From Bradyrhizobium liaoningense (lineage in GTDB: Bacteria > Pseudomonadota > Alphaproteobacteria > Rhizobiales > Xanthobacteraceae), in the NCBI RefSeq assembly GCF_018130825.1, contig NZ_JAFCJS010000001.1:1364001-1428000 (forward strand): 64,000 bases of DNA, in the 5' to 3' direction. This document shows positions 56,214 through 64,000 of this stretch, piece after piece. Under the pieces are notes generated by a model. That model did not search any database, was not told the origin of the DNA, and was given only the letters and a program-made list of their open reading frames with translations. The position numbers and the translations under genes are program-made. Position 1 is the stretch's first letter; each line of letters opens with the position of its first letter.

Positions 56214-56281
56214 AAGGACAGTTCTCAACAACACGCCTCACTCGGCAAGGCGGCCTTCACCGGACGGATACTCATATCGGT

Positions 56282-57712
56282 TCATTTGGGTAGGAGAACT
56301 GTCACTGTGAAGCCCCGGCCATGCTCGGTGCGGAACGTGATGGCGCCGCCGTGGCTTGAAATGACGTCACGCACGATCGTCAGTCCCAATCCGGTCCCGG
56401 GAATCTCTGCGCTCCGGGACTGATCCAGCCGCCGAAACGGGGCCATCGCCTCTTCGATCCTGTCCTCGGGGATGCCGGGGCCGTTGTCATTGATGCCAAT
56501 TTCGACGCGATCGTGGCTCGCTTTCAGGTCAACCCGTGCAACCGACCCGTATTTCACGGCGTTGTCGATCAAATTTCGAAACGCTCGTTTCAGTGGTATC
56601 AGACGTCCGACAATTTCAAGATGATCAGGTCCAACATAGCTGCAATCAAGCCCCTTGTCGGTTGCTTCATCAACCAAGCTGATCAACAGCGCGGCTAGAT
56701 CCATTGACTGATTGGTCGCTTCACTTGTCTCGCCGCTTGCGAACGCGAGTGTGGTGTCAACCATGGCGGTCATGTCGGAAATTTCCGACATGATCGCGTT
56801 GCGATCGTCCTCGGCGTCGAGTTGCTCGGCGCAAATGCGCATTCGCGTCAGCGATGTTCTAAGGTCGTGAGAGATGGCCGCAAGCATCTGCGTGCGCTCC
56901 GTCACAAACGACAAGAGGCGACGCTGCATATCTTCAAACGCTCTGGCGACGCCGCCAAATTCGTACAATCCCTGATCGGACACCGTGACGAAATCGCGCG
57001 TCTTGCCGATCTGATCGGCAGCTTCGACCAGCCTGTCCAGCGGCGCGACGATGCGGCGGGCCAATAGCGTAGAGATTGCTGCGATGATCAGGCCGCCACC
57101 AATCAGCGGGAGAAGCGGCAGAGCGTAACCGATGCCGCCAACTGTTTCGGCAAATGACACGCTCATCCACGAGCCATCACGACCCTGCACGGCGATCCGC
57201 AGGCTGGCGGGTATGAGTGTTTCCGGTTCGTTTGAACTCAGGGGCAGGGTGCTCAACGAGGCAGCGATTGTTGCGGGCATGACATCGGTCTTGATCCGCT
57301 GAAACGGTGCGATGACAGAAAAGCCCGTGTCATGGAGTTCTACCGCCCGAATCGTGTTGCCAAGCATTGCTTTGATCGTTGCGCCCAGCCGCGCAAACAT
57401 CAAGTCGTGATCGCTGTTCGATCGTTCGATCGGTTTTTCTGCCGACCAAGCCACGGATAAAACCGAGCTCATCTGCTCGGCTTTCAGCTTGCGGCCGGAG
57501 ACTGGCTGCGCGAAGATTTCGACGGCGAAGTTGGTGGTTTGCTCGGCGAGCCATCGGGCTCCGGTCAATCGTATCTCCGGCTCTGAGAACAGCCAGACCT
57601 GAAACGCCGCCTGGGTCTGAACTGCCAGAACGCTGAGCACCATGGCTCCAGCGATTCGGCGGCCAATTCCCGGACGCCTGATCCAGCTCAGGGCCCGACC
57701 CTTAGCCGGCAT
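56282..57712 (-). CDS. sensor histidine kinase (EnvZ/OmpR-partner type)
   Basis: A 476-residue membrane kinase. It has a membrane helix near residues 18-40, a periplasmic domain of about 150 residues and a second helix at about 195-217. A HAMP domain follows, then the HisKA box AAISHDLRTSLTRMR with the phospho-acceptor His near 282 (Ser replaces the usual Pro), and a HATPase domain (NDNGPGIPED and GTGLGLTIVRDVISSHGG). The ATG at 57712 overlaps the response-regulator gene by 11 bp; an in-frame TTG lies at 57724. The gene ends 11 bp from the IS66 terminus yet appears complete. Confidence 0.87.
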   Translation of the reverse strand: MPAKGRALSWIRRPGIGRRIAGAMVLSVLAVQTQAAFQVWLFSEPEIRLTGARWLAEQTTNFAVEIFAQPVSGRKLKAEQMSSVLSVAWSAEKPIERSNSDHDLMFARLGATIKAMLGNTIRAVELHDTGFSVIAPFQRIKTDVMPATIAASLSTLPLSSNEPETLIPASLRIAVQGRDGSWMSVSFAETVGGIGYALPLLPLIGGGLIIAAISTLLARRIVAPLDRLVEAADQIGKTRDFVTVSDQGLYEFGGVARAFEDMQRRLLSFVTERTQMLAAISHDLRTSLTRMRICAEQLDAEDDRNAIMSEISDMTAMVDTTLAFASGETSEATNQSMDLAALLISLVDEATDKGLDCSYVGPDHLEIVGRLIPLKRAFRNLIDNAVKYGSVARVDLKASHDRVEIGINDNGPGIPEDRIEEAMAPFRRLDQSRSAEIPGTGLGLTIVRDVISSHGGAITFRTEHGRGFTVTVLLPK

Positions 57713-58427
57713 CGTTTTCGACAACCGGTGTGAAGATGTATCCGCTATTCCGAACTGTTTTGATCATGGCTGGATTTTCCGGGTTTTCCTCGAGCTTGCG
57801 TCGTAGACGCATCACCTGAACGTCGATGGTGCGGTCAATCGAAGTGCTGGTACGACCTCTTGCCAGATCCAGGAGCTGGTCGCGATTAAGCACTCGGTTT
57901 GGATGCTCGACGAAGGCTTGCAGCAGGTCATACTCCCCGGAGGTGAGTTCGACCAGAGCGCCCGATGGCGACTTCAACGTCCTCGCGCGGATATCCAGGG
58001 TCCACCCAGAGAACGCAAAAACCGACGAGTGACGGACGGATTTGGTCTGATCGACAGTTGCTTGGCGTCTCAGGACGACTCGAATGCGCGCCAGAAGCTC
58101 GCGCAGGCCGAATGGCTTGCAAATATAGTCCTCGGCGCCCAGCTCTAGGCCAATGACTCGGTCGGTCTCCTCGGCGACGGCCGTCAAAAGTATGACTGGT
58201 ATCGGGTTCTCTGCCTGCATTTGTCTCAGCAGCGACAGTCCGTTTTCGTCCGGCAGCATGACGTCGAGAACGATCAGATCCAATTTGGACGTGGCAATCC
58301 TGTCCCTGAATTGCTTGCCGTCGCTTGCAACGGAAACGCGCAGGCCTTGCTGTCCCAAGAACTTGGCCAGACCGGACCGGATTTTGGGATCGTCATCGAC
58401 AATAAGGACATGGGGAAGGACCGACAT
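57702..58427 (-). CDS. OmpR-family response regulator
   Basis: A 241-residue regulator. The receiver domain carries D12/D13 and the phospho-acceptor D55 (VLDVMLPDENG); the C-terminal winged helix (residues about 135-235) contains SGEYDLLQAFVEHPNRVLNRDQLL and STSIDRTIDVQVMRLRRKLE. It is translationally coupled to the kinase downstream. A GTAACA direct repeat lies 50 bp ahead of the start, facing the divergent exporter operon, which is the probable target. Confidence 0.9.
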   Translation of the reverse strand: MSVLPHVLIVDDDPKIRSGLAKFLGQQGLRVSVASDGKQFRDRIATSKLDLIVLDVMLPDENGLSLLRQMQAENPIPVILLTAVAEETDRVIGLELGAEDYICKPFGLRELLARIRVVLRRQATVDQTKSVRHSSVFAFSGWTLDIRARTLKSPSGALVELTSGEYDLLQAFVEHPNRVLNRDQLLDLARGRTSTSIDRTIDVQVMRLRRKLEENPENPAMIKTVRNSGYIFTPVVENDAG

Positions 58428-58476
58428 GACCGGGGCATCCTTTTCGAGGTTTTGCTGACGTCTCAAGTCCTTTCGC

Positions 58477-58492
58477 GTAACATATTGTAACA
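58477..58492. promoter_or_regulatory. candidate response-regulator box
   Basis: GTAACA at 58477-58482 and 58487-58492 are direct repeats exactly 10 bp apart, the geometry bound by OmpR/PhoB-type dimers. They lie in the 250-bp divergent gap between the response regulator and the exporter genes. The rest of the gap shows nothing further. Confidence 0.45.
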
Positions 58493-58677
58493 GAAGTCCA
58501 TTTACCATCATTCAACTACGGGCCTTGCCGCCGGGATCCCGCGGCTTCGGCAGAGCCAGATGGCCAGTTAACGAAATCCGAACTGCATTCCTGCAATCCG
58601 TCCCGTCGTCATAGAATGAAATAATCGGAAACCTGCCGCTTATCGTCCCAACAGGTGCGGGCGTTACAAGCCGCGGG

Positions 58678-59835
58678 ATGAACAAGCAGTTTAAGGCAGA
58701 GCGCGAAACGACGCCGGCGCTCAAAGTATTGCACCCCGACGCTTGGGCGCTGCCGCGAACCAAGGCAAAACGGTCCACCGCGCGTGGCTTGATGGCGTTG
58801 GCGATCGCGTTCGGCTTGGCCGTGGCGGCAGCAATCGTCTGGTTCGCGATCGCCGCACAGAATCAGACGCCCCGCACCAATCTGGTCCAGTCACCGGTGC
58901 CAGGGAAGCCTGCTGCGGTGGTCGGTCTCGGTTATCTGGAGCCGTCCACGACAGTCGTCAGGCTCGGTGCTCCCGGCAATCCCGACGCGTCCCGAATCAG
59001 CCTTCTGCTCGTGTCTGAGGGGCAGTCGGTGAAAGCCGGAGAGCCTCTTGCGATCATGGATACCGCCGACAAGCTGTGGGCCCAGGTTACCGCCGCTCAG
59101 GTGCAGGTTGAACTGAAAGAGCTGATGCTGGAGCGCCAGCGCCGGGAAATCGCTTACACCATCCAGTCCCGACGTTCTGCCCTAGACCGTGCACGGGCGG
59201 ACATCAACCAGGACCAGTCCGAGTACGATCGCCAGAAGACGCTGGTCGATCGAAGCTACGCGACCGTCTCAAATCTCGAGAAAAAGGCCCGCGATCTCCA
59301 GACCGCACAGGCGACCAAGGCCGAAACGGAAGCGGCGCTTGAAAGAATTGAAGCGAAGGTCCCCGGAACGGACAAATCGATCGACGTCGCCATTGCCGAG
59401 CAGGAGGTGCTTTCTGCGCAGGCGGATCTGGCAGTCGCCAAGACGGCGCTGGACCAGGCGATCGTCCGCGCACCGTTCGACGGGCGCGTCTTGAGCCTCA
59501 AGGCGCGCGTCGGCGAGCGCGTCGGGAACGATGGGCTGCTCGAGCTGGGGGCGACGGACGACATGCGCGTCGTTGTCGATGTCTATCAGAGCGATATCGG
59601 GCGCGTTCGATTGGGGCAGGCCGTCGATGTTCGCGCCGAAGCGATCTCGGGAAGCCTCAAAGGGCGCGTCACCTATGTCGGCGATGCAGTGGTACGGCAG
59701 ACGGTTATCAACAACGATCCTGCCACCTCAACCGACGCGCGTGTCGTACAAGTCTACGTTTCTCTGTCGAAGCAAGACTCCGAGCGCGTCGAAAAACTAT
59801 CGCGTCTTCAGGTCAGAGGCGTGTTCGCGCAATGA
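58678..59835 (+). CDS. devB: HlyD/DevB-type membrane-fusion protein of an ABC exporter
   Basis: A 385-residue adaptor with a cytoplasmic N-terminus of about 30 residues and one membrane helix (LMALAIAFGLAVAAAIVWFAIA). The first lipoyl half lies near residue 110 (LLVSEGQSVKAGEPLAIMD), a long coiled-coil hairpin covers about 130-245, and the second lipoyl half is AIVRAPFDGRVLSLKARVGERV. Family members link an inner-membrane ABC exporter to TolC-like channels. Its stop overlaps the permease start (ATGA). Confidence 0.85.
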   Translation: MNKQFKAERETTPALKVLHPDAWALPRTKAKRSTARGLMALAIAFGLAVAAAIVWFAIAAQNQTPRTNLVQSPVPGKPAAVVGLGYLEPSTTVVRLGAPGNPDASRISLLLVSEGQSVKAGEPLAIMDTADKLWAQVTAAQVQVELKELMLERQRREIAYTIQSRRSALDRARADINQDQSEYDRQKTLVDRSYATVSNLEKKARDLQTAQATKAETEAALERIEAKVPGTDKSIDVAIAEQEVLSAQADLAVAKTALDQAIVRAPFDGRVLSLKARVGERVGNDGLLELGATDDMRVVVDVYQSDIGRVRLGQAVDVRAEAISGSLKGRVTYVGDAVVRQTVINNDPATSTDARVVQVYVSLSKQDSERVEKLSRLQVRGVFAQ

Positions 59836-61013
59836 TCGCGGAAATTAGGCGCCGCCTTACAAGCCGGATTCCGTTGGGCTGGCGGCAGCTGCGCCACAAC
59901 AGGGGACGTCTCGCCGTCGCCCTGGCCGGGGTTGCGGTCGCCGACATCTTGATCTTCATGCAGCTCGGAATCATGGGGGCGCTCTACGAGACGGCCGTGA
60001 CGCCGCTGCGCATCTTTAACGCGGATATTGTTCTACTCAGTCCGGAAGCGCGCGTGTTGGGGCAGTCTGGCACCTTGCCACGACGACGATTGTACCAAGC
60101 CTTGGGCGTCGAAGGTGTCGCTGATGGATCGACGCTGCAGATTGGCTCCGTCTCATTTCGAAGTCCCAAGAGCATCCGCCAGGCCAACGTGATGGTATTC
60201 GGTGTAGATCCCGATTTCGACGGCTTCACGAGGCCTGAAATCTCGGCCCAACTGCCGAAGCTGCGCGCGGCCGATACGCTCCTACTCGATAAACTCACGC
60301 GCCGGCCGTTTGGCGCGATCGCCGCCGAAGCCGAGCGCGGAGATATCGTGCCAGTCGAGGTCACCGGAAGGACCGTCTCCATCGTTGGCCTTTTTTCTCT
60401 CGGCGCTTCCTTTGATAGCGACGGCTCCGCGATTGTAAGCGACCAGACGTTCTTGCGGCTGTTCCCGCGCAATTCTGCTTCCTCAGCGAGCGCTATTCTC
60501 CTGAAAACATCGCCTGGTGCGGATATCGCCGCCGTTGCCCAGCGCATCAGGCTTGCTCTTCCAGCGAGCGACACCAAGGTCATGACTGCGGAAGAATACG
60601 CGAACTACATCAAGGGCTATATGAAGGACAATACGCCGATCGGATTCATATTCACTTTCGGCGTCATCGTTGGTCTCTTCATCGGCTTTGCGATTGTCTA
60701 TCAGATCCTGTCAGCCGATGTGAATGATCATTTGTCGGAATATGCGACGTTGAGGGCGATGGGTTTCACCCATCGCTATCTTCTGGGAGTCGTATTCCAG
60801 GAGGCGTTCGTATTGGCAGCGTTGGGGTTCTTGCCGGGAATTCTGCTGACGTTCGTCTTCTACTGGGTATTGGCTTTCGGAACCGAACTCGCCGTAACGA
60901 TGCCGGTGAGCAGGCCGCTGCTCGTTCTAGCACTCACGGTCGCAATGTGTCTGCTCTCGGGCGCGGTGGCGACCAGGCGCCTTCGGGCAGCCGATCCTGC
61001 CGAAGTATTCTAG
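59832..61013 (+). CDS. devC: DevC-like ABC exporter permease
   Basis: A 393-residue MacB/FtsX-type permease with one N-terminal and three C-terminal membrane helices (from about residues 20, 275, 320 and 355) around a large periplasmic domain. The segment YATLRAMGFTHRYLLGVVFQEA is the cytoplasmic coupling region typical of DevC/FtsX proteins. It works with the adaptor upstream and the ATPase downstream, probably in export of a lipid or antimicrobial. Confidence 0.87.
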   Translation: MIAEIRRRLTSRIPLGWRQLRHNRGRLAVALAGVAVADILIFMQLGIMGALYETAVTPLRIFNADIVLLSPEARVLGQSGTLPRRRLYQALGVEGVADGSTLQIGSVSFRSPKSIRQANVMVFGVDPDFDGFTRPEISAQLPKLRAADTLLLDKLTRRPFGAIAAEAERGDIVPVEVTGRTVSIVGLFSLGASFDSDGSAIVSDQTFLRLFPRNSASSASAILLKTSPGADIAAVAQRIRLALPASDTKVMTAEEYANYIKGYMKDNTPIGFIFTFGVIVGLFIGFAIVYQILSADVNDHLSEYATLRAMGFTHRYLLGVVFQEAFVLAALGFLPGILLTFVFYWVLAFGTELAVTMPVSRPLLVLALTVAMCLLSGAVATRRLRAADPAEVF

Positions 61014-61016
61014 AAA

Positions 61017-61835
61017 ATGCCGATGACCACGATTTGTCCCAACGACACGCGAAGAAATCAGAATGCGCCGGCTATTCAAGCCGCTGGTCTATGTTACGCC
61101 TTCGACGCGAGCGACGCCGAAAAGCAGATCCTGTTCGATTTCAACCTCGACGTGGCGCACGGCGAAATCGTCCTGATTATGGGCCCCTCGGGCTGCGGAA
61201 AGACCACTGCTTTGACGCTGGTCGGAGCCCTTCGAAGCTTGCAGTCCGGTCAGGTTCAGACGCTCGGAACAGATCTGCGGCAGGCGGATGAGCGGACAAT
61301 GATCGCGGTGAGGCGTCAAATTGGATTCATCTATCAGTTTCACAATCTTCACGGAAGCCTGACGGCGCGGGAAAACGTCGCGATGGCGCTGCAGGTTCAT
61401 CGGCCAACAATATTCTCGAACGAGCGCGAATTAATCGATGCAGCGCTTGACGACGTTGGCATGTTGGGCTCGGCGGACGCACTTCCGGCCACGCTGTCGG
61501 GCGGGCAAAGGCAGAGAGTTGCCATTGCGCGCGCGCTGGTGTCGTCTCCCGCGCTTGTCCTCGCTGACGAGCCGACCGCCGCTCTCGACAAGGCCAATGG
61601 TCGTCAGATCGTCGATCTGTTGCGCGATCTGGCGAAGCGTCGCGGAAGCGCGATCCTTATGGTCACGCACGACAGCCGCATCCTCGATATCGCCGATCGC
61701 ATCGTCGAAATGGAAGACGGGCGAATCGTCAATGTCGAAACGTGCGAACCGAAGCGAAATAACTCCAACGATCAACCAACTCCCAGAAGCCAAGAGGATT
61801 ATCGAATATGCGACCGACAACAATCAGACTGCTAG
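61017..61835 (+). CDS. devA: DevA-like ABC exporter ATPase
   Basis: A 272-residue ATPase with Walker A GPSGCGKTT, LSGGQRQRVAIARALV signature, Walker B ALVLADEPTAALD and switch THDSRILDIADRIVEMEDG. It belongs to the MacB/LolD group that extracts substrates from the inner membrane or periplasm. A hydrophilic tail of about 30 residues beyond the normal end overlaps the next gene by 28 bp. Confidence 0.88.
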   Translation: MPMTTICPNDTRRNQNAPAIQAAGLCYAFDASDAEKQILFDFNLDVAHGEIVLIMGPSGCGKTTALTLVGALRSLQSGQVQTLGTDLRQADERTMIAVRRQIGFIYQFHNLHGSLTARENVAMALQVHRPTIFSNERELIDAALDDVGMLGSADALPATLSGGQRQRVAIARALVSSPALVLADEPTAALDKANGRQIVDLLRDLAKRRGSAILMVTHDSRILDIADRIVEMEDGRIVNVETCEPKRNNSNDQPTPRSQEDYRICDRQQSDC

Positions 61836-62191
61836 ATGCACTTCGTCTCGGGGCGGCAATCGCTTCGGCCCTGCTAGGGACGGGGGGGATCGTGCGGGCG
61901 CAGGCGGAGCGAGAGTATCTTCGTCCGGCCCAAGCCGCAAAGATGCTCGCCGATTCGCAGCCTTGGTCCGCCACTGGACCGGACGGCCGGGCTGCCAAGA
62001 TGACCTTCAATCCGGACGGTACGGCAATCTTCGACGGTCCCATGACGATGTCGGCGACTTGGGCGATCAAGGGAGAGAATTTCTGTATTACAATGCGGAT
62101 CATCGGCGACAAATGCCATCGCTTTGCTAAGACCACGGGTGGGCTGGATGCCTACACCGATGGCGTACTGGAACTGCGGCTTAGGCGGTAG
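61808..62191 (+). CDS. small exported protein, last gene of the Dev-type operon
   Basis: A 127-residue protein with an N-terminal signal (LLDALRLGAAIASALLGTGGIVRAQA) and a mature domain of about 90 residues containing MTFNPDGTAIFDGPMTMSATWAIKGENFC. The pattern of a small beta-rich domain with two Cys (FC and KC) recalls DUF995-like periplasmic proteins, but the family is not certain. It overlaps the ATPase gene, so it is coexpressed with the exporter. Confidence 0.65.
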   Translation: MRPTTIRLLDALRLGAAIASALLGTGGIVRAQAEREYLRPAQAAKMLADSQPWSATGPDGRAAKMTFNPDGTAIFDGPMTMSATWAIKGENFCITMRIIGDKCHRFAKTTGGLDAYTDGVLELRLRR

Positions 62192-62607
62192 CCCGCCGCC
62201 AGCGTGAGATCAAAGTTGAACGCCTGGCGACTTTTCAAGCCGTAATTGCGACTGGTGCGGGAGGCGGCGATGCGAGCAAACCCGAATACGCCCCGCCCCG
62301 CTCAACAAATATTCGAGGCCGAATGCCCGGCCTCGTTCAACTCATCAGGTGCCGTTCTCGCCGTCGATTTCTTTTGAAGGATGATCGGTTGTGCTGCAGA
62401 CACCAAGAGTGCTCGGTGCTGATCTTGAAGGCGATATCGACCGCCGTATCGGGCATGTCGCACGCGACGACGATTGTGGCATTGGCGGCACCGGCATAGT
62501 TCGTCCGATGTCGTTCCGCTCCGAATGATTGCCGGCGCCTTAGCCGCTCTGGAACGTGTCTCGCGGCTCTTTGCGGCGACCATGGGACGGTCTGTGGCGA
62601 GGTGATC
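62192..62607. other. gene-free gap with a possible coding remnant
   Basis: 416 bp without a credible complete gene. On the minus strand around 62400-62520 one frame reads NYAGAANATIVVACDMPDTA and continues VDIAFKISTEHSW, which has protein-like composition. It lacks a start, a ribosome site and sensible length. It may be a fragment of a lost exported protein; nothing else was recognised. Confidence 0.25.
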
Positions 62608-63993
62608 TCAGACCGGCTGCAATGGTGTTGGGGCTGGTAGCACCATCAGCACACGCAAGCCGACCGGCTCCTGCGGGCCCATTTCGATGTTGCCGCCGTG
62701 CCGCTTGACGATATCCAACGCAATCGACAGCCCAAGGCCAAAACCAGCTTTGTTCTCGCTCCGTGCGTTGTCGACCTTGAAAAAGGGTTGGAATACCTTC
62801 TCGAGCAGGTCGCCGGGAATGCCCGGACCGTTGTCGGAAATCTCGATCCTGACGGCGTTATCGGCAGCAACGCCAAGCGTGACGTTGACCACGCTGCTAT
62901 GCTTGCTGGCGTTCTCGACGATATTGGTGACGGCGCGGGTTAATGCGCGCGGGCGACAGGCATAGGTGAAGCGTTCAGGGCCGACATAAGATACCGCGTG
63001 TCCAATGTCGGAAAAGTCCCAGCAGATGGTTTGGAGCAGGCTCGGCAGGTCGACGCGCGTTAACGACTCGGACTTCGTATCGTCCCGTAGATACTCAAGG
63101 GTATCGTCGAGCATTCGGCCGACCTTGGTGAGGTCGCGCAACATCAGGGTGCGCAAGCCGTCGTTCTTGATGCGCTCGGCGCGCAACCTTAGCCGCGTGA
63201 GCGGTGTTCGCAGATCGTGGCTGATCGCAGCCAGCATGTGGGTGCGATCATCCAGTAGCTGTCGGATGCGGGCGCGCATTTCATTGAGTGCGTCAGTGAC
63301 CTGGGTGATTTCGCGTGGACCGCGCAAATCGAGCGCCGCATGGGTGTGCGGGGACCGGCCAAACGAGGCTGCAGCGTCTGCAATGTCGGCTAGAGGCGCG
63401 GTGATCCAACGCACGGCATAGATCGACAGGAGCAGCACGAAAAGGGCCATGATGAGCAACACAAGCGCCGTCGGAGGGACGAACAGGGACCATGCATTGA
63501 TGGTGAGGTTGAAGATCAGCCCGTTGCTCTGGTCCAAGCGGGTGACAATTTGCGAGGGCGGGCTCGCAGGATCCCTCAAGCCGGTTAGAAGCTCTATGTC
63601 GGGCATTGCCGCTAAGGGATGCAATGCAAGGCGCGAAGAGAGCAGGTTGGTCGTGCTCGGGACGAGATCAGCGAGGGCGACGCGCCTGATATCGAGACCG
63701 CTCCGTCGGATTGTCGTCAAGAGCTGGTCGGCTTCTGCCGCGCTCGTCGTCGCGCGCATCAGCCGTGTAATCTCGGTAACGTGCACAGCGGCAAATACCG
63801 GACTATCGTCGCGCGCCGGAGGATCGAGCAGGAACCAGACGATCGCCCCGAACACTGTGACGCCCGAGAGCACTGAAATGGCAACAAGACCGGTCAGCTG
63901 AGCGGTGATGCTTTGCGGTATCAATTGCTGCACCCGGATCACCAAATGTGCTCGAGCGTGATCGAGGGGGGACGGCTGCACAGTCTCGCTCAT
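62608..63993 (-). CDS. second sensor histidine kinase (EnvZ type)
   Basis: A 461-residue membrane kinase. Helices lie at about 32-56 and 173-195, and between them is a periplasmic domain of about 115 residues. HAMP follows (TAPLADIADAAASFGR), then HisKA with H259 in LAAISHDLRTPLTRLR and a HATPase domain (SDNGPGIPGDLLEKVFQPF and GLGLSIALDIVKRHGG). The response regulator is expected just beyond the right end of the window, since the kinase starts 7 bp before it. It is distinct in sequence from the kinase at 56282-57712. Confidence 0.88.
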   Translation of the reverse strand: MSETVQPSPLDHARAHLVIRVQQLIPQSITAQLTGLVAISVLSGVTVFGAIVWFLLDPPARDDSPVFAAVHVTEITRLMRATTSAAEADQLLTTIRRSGLDIRRVALADLVPSTTNLLSSRLALHPLAAMPDIELLTGLRDPASPPSQIVTRLDQSNGLIFNLTINAWSLFVPPTALVLLIMALFVLLLSIYAVRWITAPLADIADAAASFGRSPHTHAALDLRGPREITQVTDALNEMRARIRQLLDDRTHMLAAISHDLRTPLTRLRLRAERIKNDGLRTLMLRDLTKVGRMLDDTLEYLRDDTKSESLTRVDLPSLLQTICWDFSDIGHAVSYVGPERFTYACRPRALTRAVTNIVENASKHSSVVNVTLGVAADNAVRIEISDNGPGIPGDLLEKVFQPFFKVDNARSENKAGFGLGLSIALDIVKRHGGNIEMGPQEPVGLRVLMVLPAPTPLQPV

Positions 63994-64000
63994 GGGGCGA

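Larger units (their letters stand above)
53759..56271 (-). mobile_element. IS66-family insertion sequence
   Basis: A 2513-bp element with tnpA, tnpB and tnpC in the usual order on the minus strand. Terminal inverted repeats are visible: GTACGCGTCCGGTGACGGCC at 53759 and, at 56271 read inward, GTATCCGTCCGGTGAAGGCC (three mismatches in 20). The 8-bp flanks CTCGCCGG and TCATATCG do not match, so no target-site duplication is seen. That suggests a past rearrangement at one end. All three genes look intact. Confidence 0.87.

Noticed and set aside
53751..56279. 8-bp target duplication of the IS66 element
   Set aside because: The flanks CTCGCCGG and TCATATCG do not match at the ends defined by the inverted repeats.
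62302..62583. 93-residue minus-strand ORF in the final gap
   Set aside because: Arg-rich composition without ribosome site or domain; a different frame looks more protein-like but is also incomplete.

Overview
The window reads as a chromosomal segment of a GC-rich alphaproteobacterium, most probably Bradyrhizobium or a close Bradyrhizobiaceae relative. This is inferred from the density of TRAP/ABC uptake systems, the CoA-ester genes, an Irr/ICE-like iron promoter and several families of palindromic intergenic repeats typical of that group. No rRNA, tRNA or CRISPR array was seen.

Layout of the core part (1-44.9 kb). 1-4.9 kb: a TAXI-type TRAP transporter (binding protein cut by the window start, fused permease) followed by a glutaminase fused to STAS and cyclic-nucleotide-binding domains. 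4.9-6.2 kb: a MazG-like pyrophosphohydrolase, a carboxymuconolactone decarboxylase-like protein and a 33-residue membrane peptide. 6.3-10.8 kb: a leftward CoA-metabolism group (DUF35 Zn-ribbon protein, a thiolase-fold protein lacking the nucleophilic Cys, a CaiB-type CoA-transferase and a canonical thiolase). 10.8-22.9 kb: a sugar-acid catabolic locus around a LacI-family regulator. Leftward lie ugpC-like ATPase, binding protein, two permeases, denD-like dehydrogenase, KDG kinase and KDPG aldolase; rightward lie an aldonate dehydratase and two SDR dehydrogenases. Near-identical LacI-type operators sit on both sides. 22.9-27.6 kb: a serine hydrolase, a GFA protein, a DMT exporter/LysR pair, a site-2 protease-like protein and a hypothetical protein. 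27.6-33.5 kb: a leftward iron-uptake operon (TonB receptor, piuC-type hydroxylase, exbB, exbD, tonB) behind three Irr-box-like repeats at 23-bp steps. 33.8-38.8 kb: an RND efflux pair and an IalB-family protein. 38.8-44.9 kb: a frameshifted Sel1-type pseudogene, a complete liv-type branched-chain amino-acid ABC operon and a DUF1428 protein.

From about 45.1 kb the character changes. A tyrosine integrase preceded by short GTTGGGGGCA-type repeats opens a visibly more AT-rich accessory segment. Its centre is a five-gene operon (46.75-53.58 kb) whose genes overlap or nearly touch: NADAR-domain protein, double-SIS isomerase fused to a HAD phosphatase, PRTase-like protein, ORC/CDC6-like AAA ATPase with a C-terminal winged helix, and an unrecognised Rossmann-like protein. 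This looks like a nucleotide/ribosyl-chemistry conflict (anti-phage) system and is the main discovery candidate. An IS66-family element (53.76-56.27 kb) follows directly. The last 8 kb hold an OmpR-type two-component system divergent from a DevBCA-like ABC exporter operon, and a second sensor kinase at the window end. The right boundary of the island is not visible.
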